A stretch of 64,000 nt of DNA from assembly GCF_001278805.1 (NCBI RefSeq), contig NZ_CP012602.1, positions 3,755,501-3,819,500 on the forward strand. Direction: 5' to 3'. Made by a program: the position numbers and the translations under genes. Numbering within the stretch: the stretch's first letter is position 1; each line of letters opens with the position of its first letter. Origin of the DNA: Bacillus sp. FJAT-18017. Lineage in GTDB: Bacteria; Bacillota; Bacilli; Bacillales; Cytobacillaceae. Positions 35,862 through 45,595 of this stretch are shown here, piece after piece. The notes below the pieces were generated by a model. It was not told where the DNA came from. It saw only the letters and a program-made list of their open reading frames with translations, and searched no databases.

Positions 35862-37391
35862 TTAGTTGCGAATGAGATAATCGAATGCACCCAACGCTGC
35901 GGTAGCACCTGATCCCATCGAAATGATGATTTGCTTGTACACACTGTCGGTACAATCTCCTGCAGCAAACACGCCTGGGATGCTGGTAGCACCGTGCTTG
36001 TCTACTACAATCTCACCGAATCGTGTGCGCTCAAGTGAGTCTCCAAGCCAGTCAGTGTTTGGAACAAGACCGATCTGTACGAACACGCCTTCGAGCTCAA
36101 CATGATGCTCTTCCTCTGTTTCACGGTCAATATAGGAAATTCCGTTGACTTTGTCTGTTCCGGTAATTTCTTTTGTTTGAGCGTTCTTGATGACAGTCAC
36201 GTTTGGAAGGCTGAAAAGACGATCCTGAAGAACTGTATCGGCTTTTAGCTCTGACATGTATTCAAGTACTGTTACGTGCTTCACAATGCCTGCCAGGTCA
36301 ATTGCCGCTTCAATTCCTGAGTTGCCGCCGCCGATTACAGCAACGTGCTTTCCTTCAAATAATGGGCCGTCGCAATGCGCGCAGTAGGCCACACCTTTGT
36401 TTTTAAACTCAGCTTCGCCTGGAACGCCGACATTCCGCCAGCGTGCACCAGTTGAAAGAATAACGGTCTTGCTCTTCAGCACTGCCCCATTTTCGAGCTG
36501 AAGTTCGATAAGGTCTTTCTTTTCAAGGCCAACAGCACGCTGAAGGTTCATGATATCAACATCGTACTCTTTCACATGCTCTTCAAGGGTGGCAGCAAGC
36601 TTAGGACCTTCTGTATATTTGGTGCCAATGAAGTTTTCAATGCCGAGTGTATCCATTACCTGGCCGCCAAAGCGCTCAGCGACAATACCGGTGCGAATGC
36701 CTTTACGCGCCGCATAAACAGCTGCACTTGCACCAGCTGGACCGCCACCGACAACAAGCACATCAAATGGCTCTTTATCAGCGAATTCGGATGCATCCGG
36801 AGCACTGCCAATTTTGGAAAGTATTTCTTCCAAGGACATGCGGCCGCCCCCGAACGATTCGCCATTAAGAAATACGGTAGGAACAGCCATAATGCCTTTG
36901 CTTTCCACTTCTTCCTTAAATGCTCCCCCATCGATCATCGTATGAGTAATCCCAGGGTTAACAAGGCTCATTACATTCAATGCCTGGACAACGTCAGGAC
37001 AGTTATGGCAAGTCAGGCTGATATAGGATTCAAAATGATATTCACCCTTAATGCTTTTCGCCTGGTCAAGCAGCTTCTGGTCCACTTTCGGAGCCCTTCC
37101 GCTAACCTGCAGGAGAGCGAGAACAAGGGAAGTGAATTCGTGTCCAAGCGGAATCCCGGCAAAGACGATTCCAGTGTCTTCACCAATACGGTTGACACTA
37201 AAGCTTGGAGTTCTCTCCAATTCTGCTTTCTCTACTTTAATTCTCGGTGACATGGTTGCAAGTTCATCAACGAGAGCCAGCATGTCGCGAGATACATCAT
37301 CAGACCCTGCACTTACTTTTAACAGTACATCCCCCTCCATCATCTGGAGGTATTGTTCCAATTGTGCTTTAATATCTGCATCTAACAACAT
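35862..37391 (-). CDS. ahpF: alkyl hydroperoxide reductase subunit F
   Basis: A 509-residue flavoprotein disulfide reductase, the full AhpF length. The N-terminal double thioredoxin-like domain has its redox pair in [11 protein letters not shown] (about residue 130). The FAD-binding motif [19 protein letters not shown], the active-site pair CAHCDGP and the NAD-binding [17 protein letters not shown] follow. It passes electrons from NADH to AhpC, which reduces peroxides. The gene lies 15 bp after ahpC in the same operon, with GGAG before its ATG. Confidence 0.96.
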   Translation of the reverse strand: MLLDADIKAQLEQYLQMMEGDVLLKVSAGSDDVSRDMLALVDELATMSPRIKVEKAELERTPSFSVNRIGEDTGIVFAGIPLGHEFTSLVLALLQVSGRAPKVDQKLLDQAKSIKGEYHFESYISLTCHNCPDVVQALNVMSLVNPGITHTMIDGGAFKEEVESKGIMAVPTVFLNGESFGGGRMSLEEILSKIGSAPDASEFADKEPFDVLVVGGGPAGASAAVYAARKGIRTGIVAERFGGQVMDTLGIENFIGTKYTEGPKLAATLEEHVKEYDVDIMNLQRAVGLEKKDLIELQLENGAVLKSKTVILSTGARWRNVGVPGEAEFKNKGVAYCAHCDGPLFEGKHVAVIGGGNSGIEAAIDLAGIVKHVTVLEYMSELKADTVLQDRLFSLPNVTVIKNAQTKEITGTDKVNGISYIDRETEEEHHVELEGVFVQIGLVPNTDWLGDSLERTRFGEIVVDKHGATSIPGVFAAGDCTDSVYKQIIISMGSGATAALGAFDYLIRN

Positions 37392-37406
37392 GTTTTATCG
37401 TGCTCC

Positions 37407-37970
37407 TTAAATTTTACCTACTAGGTCAAGGCTAGGCTTAAGTGTTTCTCCGCCTTCCTGCCATTTAGCAGGGCAAACTTCGCCTGGATTGTTGCGTACG
37501 TATTGTGCCGCTTTAATTTTGTTTACAAGCGAGCTAGCGTCACGGCCGATACCATCTGCATTGATTTCAACAGCTTGAACAATGCCGTCCGGATCAATGA
37601 TAAATGTACCGCGCTGTGCAAGTCCTTCTTCTTCATCAAGAACATCAAAGCCGCGGGAGATCTTTTGGGAAGGATCGCCGATCATGATGTACTCAATTTT
37701 GCCGATTGTATCAGAATTGTCATGCCATGCTTTGTGAGTGAAATGTGTATCAGTAGAAACGGAGTAAACTTCAACTCCAAGGTCTTTTAGTGTTGCATAT
37801 TGGTTTTGAAGGTCTTCTAGTTCAGTTGGGCAAACGAATGTGAAGTCAGCTGGGTAGAAGCAAACAACACTCCATTTACCTGTGAAGTTTTGTTCAGTTA
37901 CATCGATGAACTCACCTTTTTGGTAAGCTTTTGCAAAAAATGGCTGTACTTGTTTTCCGATAAGAGACAT
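37407..37970 (-). CDS. ahpC: alkyl hydroperoxide reductase subunit C (peroxiredoxin)
   Basis: A 187-residue 2-Cys peroxiredoxin. The frame extends to 38090, but GGAGG before the ATG at 37970 gives the standard AhpC N-terminus ([11 protein letters not shown]). The peroxidatic cysteine is Cys47 in FVCPTE; the resolving cysteine is in EVCPAKW near residue 166. It reduces hydrogen peroxide and organic peroxides and is recycled by AhpF, encoded downstream. The upstream region has a TTGACA -35 box and a PerR-like box, so peroxide induction is expected. Confidence 0.97.
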   Translation of the reverse strand: MSLIGKQVQPFFAKAYQKGEFIDVTEQNFTGKWSVVCFYPADFTFVCPTELEDLQNQYATLKDLGVEVYSVSTDTHFTHKAWHDNSDTIGKIEYIMIGDPSQKISRGFDVLDEEEGLAQRGTFIIDPDGIVQAVEINADGIGRDASSLVNKIKAAQYVRNNPGEVCPAKWQEGGETLKPSLDLVGKI

Positions 37971-38023
37971 GTATAGTTCCTCCTTCAAATTCTTCGGTGA
38001 TGTGTTATCACTTTCACAACTCA

Positions 38024-38051
38024 TTATTATAAAATAATTATTGTTTGTCAA
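38024..38051 (-). promoter_or_regulatory. ahpC promoter with PerR-like box
   Basis: On the minus strand TTGACA (38046-38051) is followed 16-17 bp later by an AT-rich -10 region (TAATAA, about 38024-38029). In the spacer, 38029-38043 reads CAATAATTATTTTAT, which matches most of the PerR consensus TTATAATNATTATAA (10 of 14 defined positions). Confidence 0.55.
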
Positions 38052-38106
38052 GAATAATGCTAAATAAGCAATGTTTTTAATACACAGCAAGTGTTAATCC
38101 CATAAA

Positions 38107-38147
38107 AGAGGCGGTCCTTTGCTTTAAATCAGCATAGAACCGCCTCT
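38107..38147. terminator. hairpin upstream of ahpC
   Basis: A 9-bp GC-rich outer stem (AGAGGCGGT at 38107-38115 with ACCGCCTCT at 38139-38147), a possible inner TGCT/AGCA pairing, and TATTTTTC on the plus strand, TTTTATG on the minus strand. It isolates the ahpC promoter from upstream transcription; no gene obviously ends here. Confidence 0.55.
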
Positions 38148-38551
38148 ATTTTTCATTGCGGAATTCCCTTAATTTGCGGACTAAATTATTGCTGACTATA
38201 TTATTATCGTATCATTCGTTCTCATTTATGCAAGCAATTGGACTTTGAACTAATAATCCACCATAAGCTAAAGTGACCGGAATTTTGGTTGGAGAAGAAA
38301 ACCATTTAAGACAATATGGCTGCTCTGGATTAGTTAATTGTTGACTGGCTTTTCTGGTGAGTTATTCTTCCCTATTCTCATTAGCGAATTCATGTAAGGG
38401 CACTTTTAACCAAAATGAACCGGAAAAACCAGATGTATTAAAATTACGGAGCATTAATGAAACAACTTTTCGGGAATAATGGTAAAATAGAAGGTAAGGA
38501 TTAATACCTTGGACAAATTTCTGAAAGTGAATTGGAGGAAGGAAGTCACTT
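38148..38551. other. intergenic region, no gene seen
   Basis: About 400 bp between the ahpC upstream hairpin and the small TTG-start gene at 38552. No open frame with a ribosome binding site and no strong repeat were found; AT-rich tracts near 38200 could hold a plus-strand promoter. Confidence 0.4.
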
Positions 38552-38800
38552 TTGTCTACTATGGCGAAAAGGAGAATGATGATGACTACAATGACTACAC
38601 TCACTTTTGCGAATAACCAAAAGGAATTGGACCGAAAGATCGAGCAAATCACGGAAAACCACCAAAGACTAAATCCGGAAAGCACCGTGGAGATTTCTTA
38701 TGTAGACCCCAAGTTAAATGAAATTCATTTTCTTCCTCATCACACGACCCAATTATTAATCGGAATAAAAATACTGGATAAGGCCGATCAAGACTTTTAA
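38552..38800 (+). CDS. small protein (82 aa, TTG start)
   Basis: An 82-residue protein. I place the start at TTG 38552 because GGAGGAAGGAAG lies just 6 bases before it; a second possibility is ATG 38582, behind AAAAGGAG, which would give 72 residues. The sequence begins with a Met/Thr-rich stretch (MMMTTMTTLTF), then a charged helix (NNQKELDRKIEQITENH) and a short beta-rich end. There is no signal peptide or membrane segment. I do not recognise the family. It is followed 42 bp later by another small gene on the same strand, probably co-transcribed. Confidence 0.6.
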   Translation: MSTMAKRRMMMTTMTTLTFANNQKELDRKIEQITENHQRLNPESTVEISYVDPKLNEIHFLPHHTTQLLIGIKILDKADQDF

Positions 38801-38842
38801 CAAAGAGAAACGCGTTACATATTGCAAAAGAGGTGTTAAGTA

Positions 38843-39019
38843 TTGTCTGGAAAAAACAAGTATCAAATTGGAGATAAAGTAACGATAAAAGCAACTGATG
38901 AAACAGTAACAATCAGTAAACTTATGTTTGTAAAAAACATGAAGAAGTATTCTTATACCATCAAAGAAAATCCTTCTACTTTTTACTTCGAAGATGAGTT
39001 AGTTAAAAAGGACATTTAA
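38843..39019 (+). CDS. small KOW/SH3-like protein (58 aa, TTG start)
   Basis: A 58-residue protein starting at TTG, 7 bases after AGAGGTG. The protein reads MSGKNKYQIGDKVTIKATD, then 'ETVTISKLMFVKNMKKYSYT', 'IKENPSTFYFEDELVKKDI'. The opening 'YQIGDKVTI' and short alternating strands suggest a small SH3/KOW-like barrel, a type common among uncharacterised Bacillus proteins. The function is unknown. A terminator at 39113-39135 follows. Confidence 0.6.
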   Translation: MSGKNKYQIGDKVTIKATDETVTISKLMFVKNMKKYSYTIKENPSTFYFEDELVKKDI

Positions 39020-39112
39020 ACAAAGCACACTTAAAGCTACACATTTTCAAACTCAGTATGATATACTGAAAAAGCCTTTTAGCAAAAACCTTTTCCTTTA
39101 CCGGAACCATCT

Positions 39113-39140
39113 CCCTACTCGTACTTTGAGTAGGGTTTTT
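39113..39140 (+). terminator. terminator after the two small genes
   Basis: An 8-bp perfect stem (39113-39120 with 39128-39135), 7-nt loop, followed by TTTTTATTT on the plus strand. Confidence 0.8.
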
Positions 39141-39308
39141 ATTTAGTAGGAAACTCAAGAAAAAGAAAATTAAACCTTGTCCTCCCATTCACCGAATGTT
39201 AACGTTCGGTATGCCGGCGACTTTTACAAGCTTCCATGTCACACCGGACACCCTTGCCTTAAACCAAAACACCCCCATGGTTATTAAAATCTCATTCACA
39301 CAAAAGAA

Positions 39309-39336
39309 CTCGGCCACGATTTTACAAGTGACCGAG
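39309..39336 (-). terminator. probable terminator of the GcvP-like/ABC operon
   Basis: On the minus strand a stem CTCGGTCA / TGGCCGAG (39309-39316 with 39329-39336, one mismatch) is followed by TTCTTTTGTG. It lies about 80 bp after the last permease stop at 39415. The rest of the gap between 39141 and 39414 shows no convincing gene; short open frames on both strands lack ribosome binding sites. Confidence 0.5.
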
Positions 39337-39414
39337 CCCCACGTAGATGGCAATATTCTTTTTAATCGTAAAAAATACTCCATATATTAATGTTTACAAC
39401 TTCCAAATTTAAAA

Positions 39415-40245
39415 TTATTCTTTTACCGCCCCACCTAAAATCCCGGAAATAAAATGTTTTTGCAGCATTAAGAAGAAGATCATGATCGGTATCGTGGATA
39501 ATGTTGTCCCTAGCATTAGCTGCCCATAATCAATCCGGGCCATACCAATTAAACTAGATAAAGCGACCGGCAACGTGAACATATCGCTGGAATTCATCGT
39601 TATTAGCGGCCAGAGCAAACTGTTCCATTGGGACATAAACAGGAAAATGGCAACTGCCGCGAGTGCCGGTCTCGTAACAGGAAAAATAACAGAAAAGAAT
39701 ATCTTAAGCTCACCTGCACCATCGACTCGTGATGCCTCAATAATCGAGTCTGGGACAGCCTTCATATTTTGCCTCATCAAATAAATTGCAAAAGGTGAAG
39801 CCAACGTTGGCAGAATAATCGCCTGATACGTATTAAGCCAATTAAAGGAAACCATCATTTCAAACAACGGAATTAAGGTTACCTGGGAAGGAATCATTAA
39901 TGTACATAAGATAATGAAGAAAAACAACTGCTTTCCTTTAAACTTAAATTTTGCAAAGGCATAGCCTGCCATTGCACTAATCAATGTTCCAAAACCTGTA
40001 TAAACAAGGGCAACGAACAAGGAATTCCAAAAAATTCTGCCTATGTTTAAAGATTCATTTAAACTCTGGAAGTTTTCCGCCAGATGTGTCCCTGGAAGCA
40101 GCTTGGGAGGAAGATGAAACAACTCTCCTGAAGGCAAGGTCGAACCAACAATCATCCAATAAAAAGGACCAATAGATAGCAGGACACCAATCATCAATAA
40201 ACCATACAACACAATTTTTGAAACCAATTTCCTGGATGCAATCAC
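39415..40245 (-). CDS. CUT1 sugar ABC permease (MalG type)
   Basis: A 276-residue permease with six membrane helices and the EAA loop (IIEASRVDGAGELKIFFSVI), ending with the family's GAVKE tail. It starts at GTG 40245, overlapping the upstream permease's stop by 4 bases (GTGA). Last gene of the operon that begins with the SDR gene; with the MalF-type partner and the lipoprotein at 41239 it forms a complete CUT1 importer minus ATPase. Confidence 0.93.
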   Translation of the reverse strand: MIASRKLVSKIVLYGLLMIGVLLSIGPFYWMIVGSTLPSGELFHLPPKLLPGTHLAENFQSLNESLNIGRIFWNSLFVALVYTGFGTLISAMAGYAFAKFKFKGKQLFFFIILCTLMIPSQVTLIPLFEMMVSFNWLNTYQAIILPTLASPFAIYLMRQNMKAVPDSIIEASRVDGAGELKIFFSVIFPVTRPALAAVAIFLFMSQWNSLLWPLITMNSSDMFTLPVALSSLIGMARIDYGQLMLGTTLSTIPIMIFFLMLQKHFISGILGGAVKE

Positions 40246-41162
40246 TCATCATCACCTACCAGTTTCATTTGAATCCATGAGACAAAAGCTGTAATCATAA
40301 CTAGGACATATGCAATTGCCGAAGCATAACCAAAGTCAAAAAACTTAAAGCCAGTTTCATATAAATAGAGAGTTATCGTCATTGTAGCTGCATTTGGCCC
40401 GCCATTTGTTAAAATGAACGGTTCATCAAAAAGCTGCAGAGTTCCAATTGTTGACATGACAACAGTAAAAATAAAGACGGGCTTTAATTGAGGGATTGTA
40501 ATCATGAAAAATTGCTTTATCTTGCCAGCCCCATCAATACTCGCTGCTTCATATAACTCTGAAGGAATATTTTGCAGGCCTGCAAGAAAAATGACCATAT
40601 TATAGCCTGTCCATCTCCAAGTCATAACAAGAATGACGGACATTTTTGCCCAAAAAGGTGTATTCAGCCATGAAATAGGATTAACCCCAATTAAGGACAG
40701 AAAATAATTAATAAGCCCAAACTGTTCGTCCAATAAAATCATAAAAACAATCGACGCGGCAACAAGAGCTGTGATTGATGGCATAAAATAAGAAATCCTA
40801 AAAAATGCTTTCCCCTTTAACATAGAAGAATGAAGTCCTACCGCAATCAACAAGGCGAAAAAAAGCATAATTGGGACCTGGATAACCAGAATTTGAAATG
40901 TGTTTATGAGTGACTTATAGAATATTGGATCCTGAAACAACCTTATGTAATTGGCTAAACCTACAAATGTTTTTTGAATGCCGCGCACTTCCTGAAAGCT
41001 TAAAATAAATGAAGAAAAGAATGGATAGACGGTAAATAATAAAATGAGAAGAAATGCAGGTGCAAGAAAAAAATAAGGAGCACTTCTTGGAGTTATTAAA
41101 GGCTTTTTCGTTTTTACCTCAATGTTCATTACCGTTGTTGTAACCTTTTCAGTTTGGTCCAC
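40242..41162 (-). CDS. CUT1 sugar ABC permease (MalF type)
   Basis: A 306-residue permease ('APYFFLAPAFLLILLFTVYP' near the start, EAA loop LYEAASIDGAGKIKQFFMIT, six membrane helices). It starts at GTG behind AGGAGG. A stable stem-loop separates it from the receptor gene upstream, and its end overlaps the next permease by 4 bases. Confidence 0.93.
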   Translation of the reverse strand: MDQTEKVTTTVMNIEVKTKKPLITPRSAPYFFLAPAFLLILLFTVYPFFSSFILSFQEVRGIQKTFVGLANYIRLFQDPIFYKSLINTFQILVIQVPIMLFFALLIAVGLHSSMLKGKAFFRISYFMPSITALVAASIVFMILLDEQFGLINYFLSLIGVNPISWLNTPFWAKMSVILVMTWRWTGYNMVIFLAGLQNIPSELYEAASIDGAGKIKQFFMITIPQLKPVFIFTVVMSTIGTLQLFDEPFILTNGGPNAATMTITLYLYETGFKFFDFGYASAIAYVLVMITAFVSWIQMKLVGDDE

Positions 41163-41192
41163 CGGTGTCGCCTCCTGCCTTTATAAAGTGAT

Positions 41193-41228
41193 AGAGCTGA
41201 GAGGATTGGCATACAACCTCTCAGCTCT
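41193..41228 (-). terminator. intercistronic stem-loop between receptor and permease genes
   Basis: A 12-bp perfect stem (41193-41204 with 41217-41228), 12-nt loop. On the minus strand no T-run follows (ATCACTTTATAA), so it is more likely an mRNA-stabilising or partial-attenuation element that keeps receptor mRNA above permease mRNA, as between malE and malF. Confidence 0.6.
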
Positions 41229-41238
41229 TTTCCTTTAC

Positions 41239-42534
41239 CTATTTTTTAGTTTCATTTTCAAGCTGCTTCCCGGCATCTTTTAACGCCGATTTAACAGGTT
41301 TATTTTCCAGTAATATTGCCGCCTGGGCATTGCTATTCAAACTGCTCGCTTTAGCAAAATTTTCATTAACATGAATTTCAGGTACCTGATCTACAATATC
41401 AGCAAACTTTTTGAAAATTGGACTATTATTAAAGTACTCACTATTGCCTGTAAATTGAGGGGCACTATAGGTTTCTTTCAATGATGGAAACAGGCCATAT
41501 TTTTCAAATCCCAACAGCTGTGAATCTTTGTCGGTTGTAAAAAATTCAACAAAGGCATAAGCTGCAGATTGATTTTTGCTTGTAGAAGGGACCAAAAGCG
41601 ATGAGCCTCCCACATTCGCATATCTAGTGCCGCCTTCTTCAAAGCCTGGCAGATAAAAAACGTCCCATTTACCCTTTAAATCTGCTGCCTGGTCCATGAT
41701 AGTGCCTGCATACCAGACACCATAAGGTATTGTAGCAACACTGCCATTTACAGTTGCCGTTACAATCCCATCCCAACCTTTATTGTTTAAAATCAAATCC
41801 TCGTCATGAAGCTTTTTGATTACTTCCATCGCTCGGATCGCTTCCTCTGATTGCAGCGTAATATTCCCTTCCTTATCAAAATAGGAGAGGCCCTGCTGCT
41901 GCATCATCATCTGAAAGACGCCATCGTAATTTGGGATATCAATTGGGAGTAACTTCGCACCCGTTGCTTCCTTAATCTTTTTTCCGGCTTCGATATAGTC
42001 ATCCCATGTTTCAATAGAGTTAGGATCAATATTTGCTTTTTTAAAATAATCGACACGATAGAACACTCCTGCCGGCCCAATATCCCATGGCGCGGCGATA
42101 AAATTTCCATCCTTATCCTGAACTGCAGCTACTTTAGCGGGGTTGAACGAATCTTTGTATTTGTCATAACCCAATTCATTCAGTTTTAAAAATCCTTCAG
42201 GAAACTGATAAAGGTAACCCGGTATCCGCTCATCTTCCATTAATACAACATCAGGCAGTCCAGAACCTCTGGCTGCAAGGCCGACTGTTAACTTATCATA
42301 TAGATCGGAGCTGTTAAAATCCTCTACTTTTACTTTTACATCAGGATGTTTTTCCTGAAACTTGTCTACTGCTTCTTTCATCGTAGCAGCAGCCACATCC
42401 CATCCCCAAATAGTAATCGTCCCCGATGGATTCTTTGAATTTCCTTTGTTCCCTTCATCGCCAGATGCATTATTGGAGCATGCAGATAATAAGACTAGAA
42501 CCACAACCATCAGAAACGATACGTACTTTTTCAT
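41239..42534 (-). CDS. sugar-binding lipoprotein of ABC importer
   Basis: A 431-residue solute-binding lipoprotein: signal peptide with the lipobox LLSAC (Cys19), then a Ser/Asn/Gly linker and a two-lobed domain ('GTITIWGWDVAAATMKEAVD', 'GLPDVVLMEDERIPGYLYQF', 'WDVFYLPGFEEGGTRYANVG'). AGGGGG precedes the ATG. It belongs to the CUT1 class, whose usual ligands are mono- to oligosaccharides and polyols. It lies 28 bp after the GcvPB-like gene, so the importer feeds the pathway of the GcvP-like and SDR enzymes; the ligand cannot be read from the sequence. Confidence 0.92.
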   Translation of the reverse strand: MKKYVSFLMVVVLVLLSACSNNASGDEGNKGNSKNPSGTITIWGWDVAAATMKEAVDKFQEKHPDVKVKVEDFNSSDLYDKLTVGLAARGSGLPDVVLMEDERIPGYLYQFPEGFLKLNELGYDKYKDSFNPAKVAAVQDKDGNFIAAPWDIGPAGVFYRVDYFKKANIDPNSIETWDDYIEAGKKIKEATGAKLLPIDIPNYDGVFQMMMQQQGLSYFDKEGNITLQSEEAIRAMEVIKKLHDEDLILNNKGWDGIVTATVNGSVATIPYGVWYAGTIMDQAADLKGKWDVFYLPGFEEGGTRYANVGGSSLLVPSTSKNQSAAYAFVEFFTTDKDSQLLGFEKYGLFPSLKETYSAPQFTGNSEYFNNSPIFKKFADIVDQVPEIHVNENFAKASSLNSNAQAAILLENKPVKSALKDAGKQLENETKK

Positions 42535-42562
42535 ATTACAGCCCCCTATTTTCTATAAACAT

Positions 42563-44137
42563 TTACTTAGCTGGTTCATATACTTCTGTCTTTTTTAAAT
42601 AAGAACGCCAGGTAATGCACCATTTTTCAGGGTTATCTAGAAAATCTTGCTCGTCCATTTTATGAATTGTACTATTTTGAGGTGCAGCCTTAACTATTTC
42701 CGGATTTTCATACGCTTCTTTTGATATCTGTTCCAATGCATAAATGTATTCATCCAAATCCTCTTTGGAGTAGGATTCGGTCGGTTCAAGGGTGAATGGC
42801 TGCTTTACGATATATGGATGGTGGCTCGTCCAGTAATGGAGTCCAAAATCAGCCATTCGCAGCGTAACATCCTCGGTTGTAACACCTGTTTCTCTCGTCA
42901 GCTGCTCCCAGCTATAGCGGACCTGCTCAAGCCGGTGCCCTTTTATATATGGCGCTCCAGCCCCGCGAATTGCCAATACACGATGGTACATGTAGTTATT
43001 ATTCAATACAGCAATTTTCGCTACTTCCTTCAGCCCCTCAGCTCCAAGTGACCGAATCCAGGCATATGCTCGAAGCACTGTTTGGGCAACTCCATGGAAG
43101 GAGCGGACCTTTCCTACCGAGTGTTTTAAATCATAACAAAGCGTATATCTCCCGTTAGAAGATTCAACAATTGGTACAGGTAAATACTCTCTCAGTTCAG
43201 CGGTTACCCCTAGTGCACCCGTTGCCGGTCCTCCGCACATATGTGGTGCAGCGAACGTTTTATGAAGGTTAAAGAAGCACATATCAAATCCTGCTTCTTT
43301 CGCCCTTGTAATCCCCAAAAGTCCGTTTGCATTTGCCTGGTCATAAAAGCAAAGGCCGCCCGCCTGATGGACGATATCCGTAAACTCTTTAATTCTTGGA
43401 TTAAAAATCCCCGTATCTTCAGGGTTGGCAACTACAAAACCTGCCGTTCTTTCGGATACTGCCGCTTTCAGCTTCTCGATATCAGGAAACCCATTTTCAT
43501 CGGGGTGCAGGGTAATGATTTTATAACCTTTTACAGCCGCGGTTGCCGCCTGGGATGGATGGGAGAATATCGTTGTAATGATTTCATTGCGCTGCTCCCC
43601 TTCCCCCCTTTGCTCGTGATATTTTCTTACGATCGATGCCATTGCAAATAGTGCCTGTGTCCCGCTGCTTGGCTGGAATGAAAAGTAATCCATTCCGGAG
43701 ATTTCCCTCATGCATAAATCCAGCTTGTGAAAAATTTCAAGCATTCCCTGAACTGTTTCCTCGTCCTGAAGCGGATGAAGTTCTGTCATTTTTGGATCAC
43801 GGACAAGCATTTCATTAATTTTGGGAATATATTTCATCGTACAGGTTCCCTGTCCGATTTCCACGTTAAAATCTGAACCAAGAGTTTCCTGGGACAGTCT
43901 TAGGTAATGCCGTAGAACGCGTGCTTGACCGATTTCCGGAAGATTCGGCTTAGCTTTCCTCCTCATTGCTGCCGGAATTGCCGAAATGCCATCCCCAACT
44001 GCCATTACTACTTTTTCATTGGCTGGCGGGAGTTCGACGCCCTTTTCACCAGGCTGATGAAGTTCAAAAATAATTGGTTCATTCCATTTTGCCTGATGAA
44101 AATCACGGGTTTTACTTGTGCGTTGAATCCTTTTCAT
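42563..44137 (-). CDS. GcvPB-like protein (glycine decarboxylase P-protein subunit 2 homologue)
   Basis: A 524-residue PLP-dependent protein related to the C-terminal half of glycine decarboxylase P-protein. The second ATG (44137) is better spaced from AAAGGAG than the first (44143). Conserved: the GTCTMKYIPKINE segment and the PLP lysine Lys293 in NLHKTF. Changed compared with what I remember of true GcvPB: the usual AHGTNPASAA reads SHPSQAATAA, and the glycine-rich stretch after the lysine reads APHMCGGPATGALG instead of TPHGGGGPGAGPVG. These are active-site neighbourhoods, so glycine may not be the substrate. The partner GcvPA-like gene lies 9 bp upstream. No GcvH or GcvT is nearby. Located in a sugar-import operon, it may act on an amine-bearing sugar derivative, or supply glycine cleavage with H-protein encoded elsewhere. 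Confidence 0.82.
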   Translation of the reverse strand: MKRIQRTSKTRDFHQAKWNEPIIFELHQPGEKGVELPPANEKVVMAVGDGISAIPAAMRRKAKPNLPEIGQARVLRHYLRLSQETLGSDFNVEIGQGTCTMKYIPKINEMLVRDPKMTELHPLQDEETVQGMLEIFHKLDLCMREISGMDYFSFQPSSGTQALFAMASIVRKYHEQRGEGEQRNEIITTIFSHPSQAATAAVKGYKIITLHPDENGFPDIEKLKAAVSERTAGFVVANPEDTGIFNPRIKEFTDIVHQAGGLCFYDQANANGLLGITRAKEAGFDMCFFNLHKTFAAPHMCGGPATGALGVTAELREYLPVPIVESSNGRYTLCYDLKHSVGKVRSFHGVAQTVLRAYAWIRSLGAEGLKEVAKIAVLNNNYMYHRVLAIRGAGAPYIKGHRLEQVRYSWEQLTRETGVTTEDVTLRMADFGLHYWTSHHPYIVKQPFTLEPTESYSKEDLDEYIYALEQISKEAYENPEIVKAAPQNSTIHKMDEQDFLDNPEKWCITWRSYLKKTEVYEPAK

Positions 44138-44152
44138 TGTCATAACTCCTTT

Positions 44153-45547
44153 CTATTTCGCAGCAGATACAATTTCATGAATGGATTGAACAAGATAATC
44201 AATATCTTCCTTCGTATGAACCTCAGTTACACAAAACAAAGCTGCCTGGCCAAATTCAGGGAACTCCTGTGAAAGATCCTTTCCTCCAAAAATTTTCCTT
44301 TCCAGCAATTGTTGATTAATCTCACTAGCTTGAAGGCCTGAGTTATTAAAATCTACGATGAATTCCTTAAAAAACGGCGAAGCGAGGCGGGATCCTTTTA
44401 TACCCTCAATCTGATTTAATTGTTGGACTGCATATTGGCTATTTTGCATGATCGTTTGACCAACTTCCTCAATGCCATCAGGTCCTAGCAATGCTAAATA
44501 TACGCCCGCGGTTATCCCCCATAGTGCGGTCTGGGTACCAACCGACTCCTTTCCATTTTCCCTTTTCGCGAAGGATGTGCGGTCGTAGGCGACATCTCCA
44601 AACCCATACTCACCTTCCTTTACGGTCGGGACAATCCCAAACAACCGGGAAGGGTATTCCTGAACAAACTTCACCTCATCACGGGTTGCAATGAAACCAG
44701 CCTGCCCGCCGCTATAATTCATGTGCATGCCAAGCGGCTGCAAATCGCCGCATACGATGTCGGCTCCGTAGTGGCTAGGTGGCGCAAGCACTCCAAGAGA
44801 TATAGGGTCAACACCCACGACCAGAAGTGATCCGTTCCTTTTTAATAAAGATGAAATCTCTTCACCCTGTTCCTCGATAAACCCAAGATAGGAGGGATTT
44901 TCAAAATAAATGGCTGCAACATCGTCAGTTAATTTTGCTTTCAAATCTTCCAAATCCATTGCGCCCGATTTTATGTTAAAGCTGATAAACTCGAATTCTA
45001 GCTGTGGGGTTCCATAATTAATGATAATTTTGCTCCGCTCAGGGGCTACCGTCCTTGCCAGCAAAACCCTATTCCTTCCGGTAATCCTTCCAGCCATCCT
45101 GATTGCAGTAGCTGCAGCTTGTCCCCAGTCAAATGTAGGTACATTAACAACATCCATGTCAACCAGTTCAGCTACCAGGCTCTGATATTCAAAAAGAGAC
45201 TGAAAACGCCCATGATCCTCGTAAGGTTCTCCAGCATATGCTGTTAAAAATTCCGAACGCTGGTTGATTTCGTCACAAACAGCCGGGATAAAATGCTGCC
45301 AACAGCCGGCTCCAAGAAAATTGATAAATTCCTTAGTGCTTGTATTTTTATTGAGGACTCCTTCTATATGCCGCCTCAGCTCATACTCTGTTAATGCCGG
45401 CGGCAAGTTTAGCGTTTCCTTAAGCTGGAGCTCTTGTGGAATGCCTGCATATAAATCCATGATTGATTCCGCTCCAATTACCTTCAACATTTCAGCTTGA
45501 ACTTCCGGTACCATGTTTGGTATGTAAGGATGAACCTTCTGTCCCAT
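44153..45547 (-). CDS. GcvPA-like protein (glycine decarboxylase P-protein subunit 1 homologue)
   Basis: A 464-residue homologue of the N-terminal half of the P-protein, with AGGAGG before the ATG at 45547 (a TTG at 45553 also opens the frame). It keeps the family's NFLGAGCWQHFIPAV, 'SEFLTAYAGEPYEDHGRFQS', FDWGQAAATA and 'GADIVCGDLQPLGMHMNYSG' segments. In authentic GcvPA the corresponding pieces read about FLGAGAYDHYIP, YTPYQPEISQG and MYDGGTA, so the substrate-side residues (YEDHGRFQS for QPEISQGELQ, FDWGQAA for YDGGTAL) have diverged together with those of its partner. It would form a heterotetramer with the GcvPB-like protein. It lies between an SDR gene and that partner. Confidence 0.82.
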   Translation of the reverse strand: MGQKVHPYIPNMVPEVQAEMLKVIGAESIMDLYAGIPQELQLKETLNLPPALTEYELRRHIEGVLNKNTSTKEFINFLGAGCWQHFIPAVCDEINQRSEFLTAYAGEPYEDHGRFQSLFEYQSLVAELVDMDVVNVPTFDWGQAAATAIRMAGRITGRNRVLLARTVAPERSKIIINYGTPQLEFEFISFNIKSGAMDLEDLKAKLTDDVAAIYFENPSYLGFIEEQGEEISSLLKRNGSLLVVGVDPISLGVLAPPSHYGADIVCGDLQPLGMHMNYSGGQAGFIATRDEVKFVQEYPSRLFGIVPTVKEGEYGFGDVAYDRTSFAKRENGKESVGTQTALWGITAGVYLALLGPDGIEEVGQTIMQNSQYAVQQLNQIEGIKGSRLASPFFKEFIVDFNNSGLQASEINQQLLERKIFGGKDLSQEFPEFGQAALFCVTEVHTKEDIDYLVQSIHEIVSAAK

Positions 45548-45595
45548 CTTCAATTCCTCCTAACAATCTAGTGGTTTTGATTACTTTGAAACTAG

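Noticed and set aside
39189..39390. Overlapping 64-residue frames on both strands in the gap after the last permease.
   Set aside because: Neither has a ribosome binding site; a hairpin terminator lies inside. Possibly a fragment, but not supportable.
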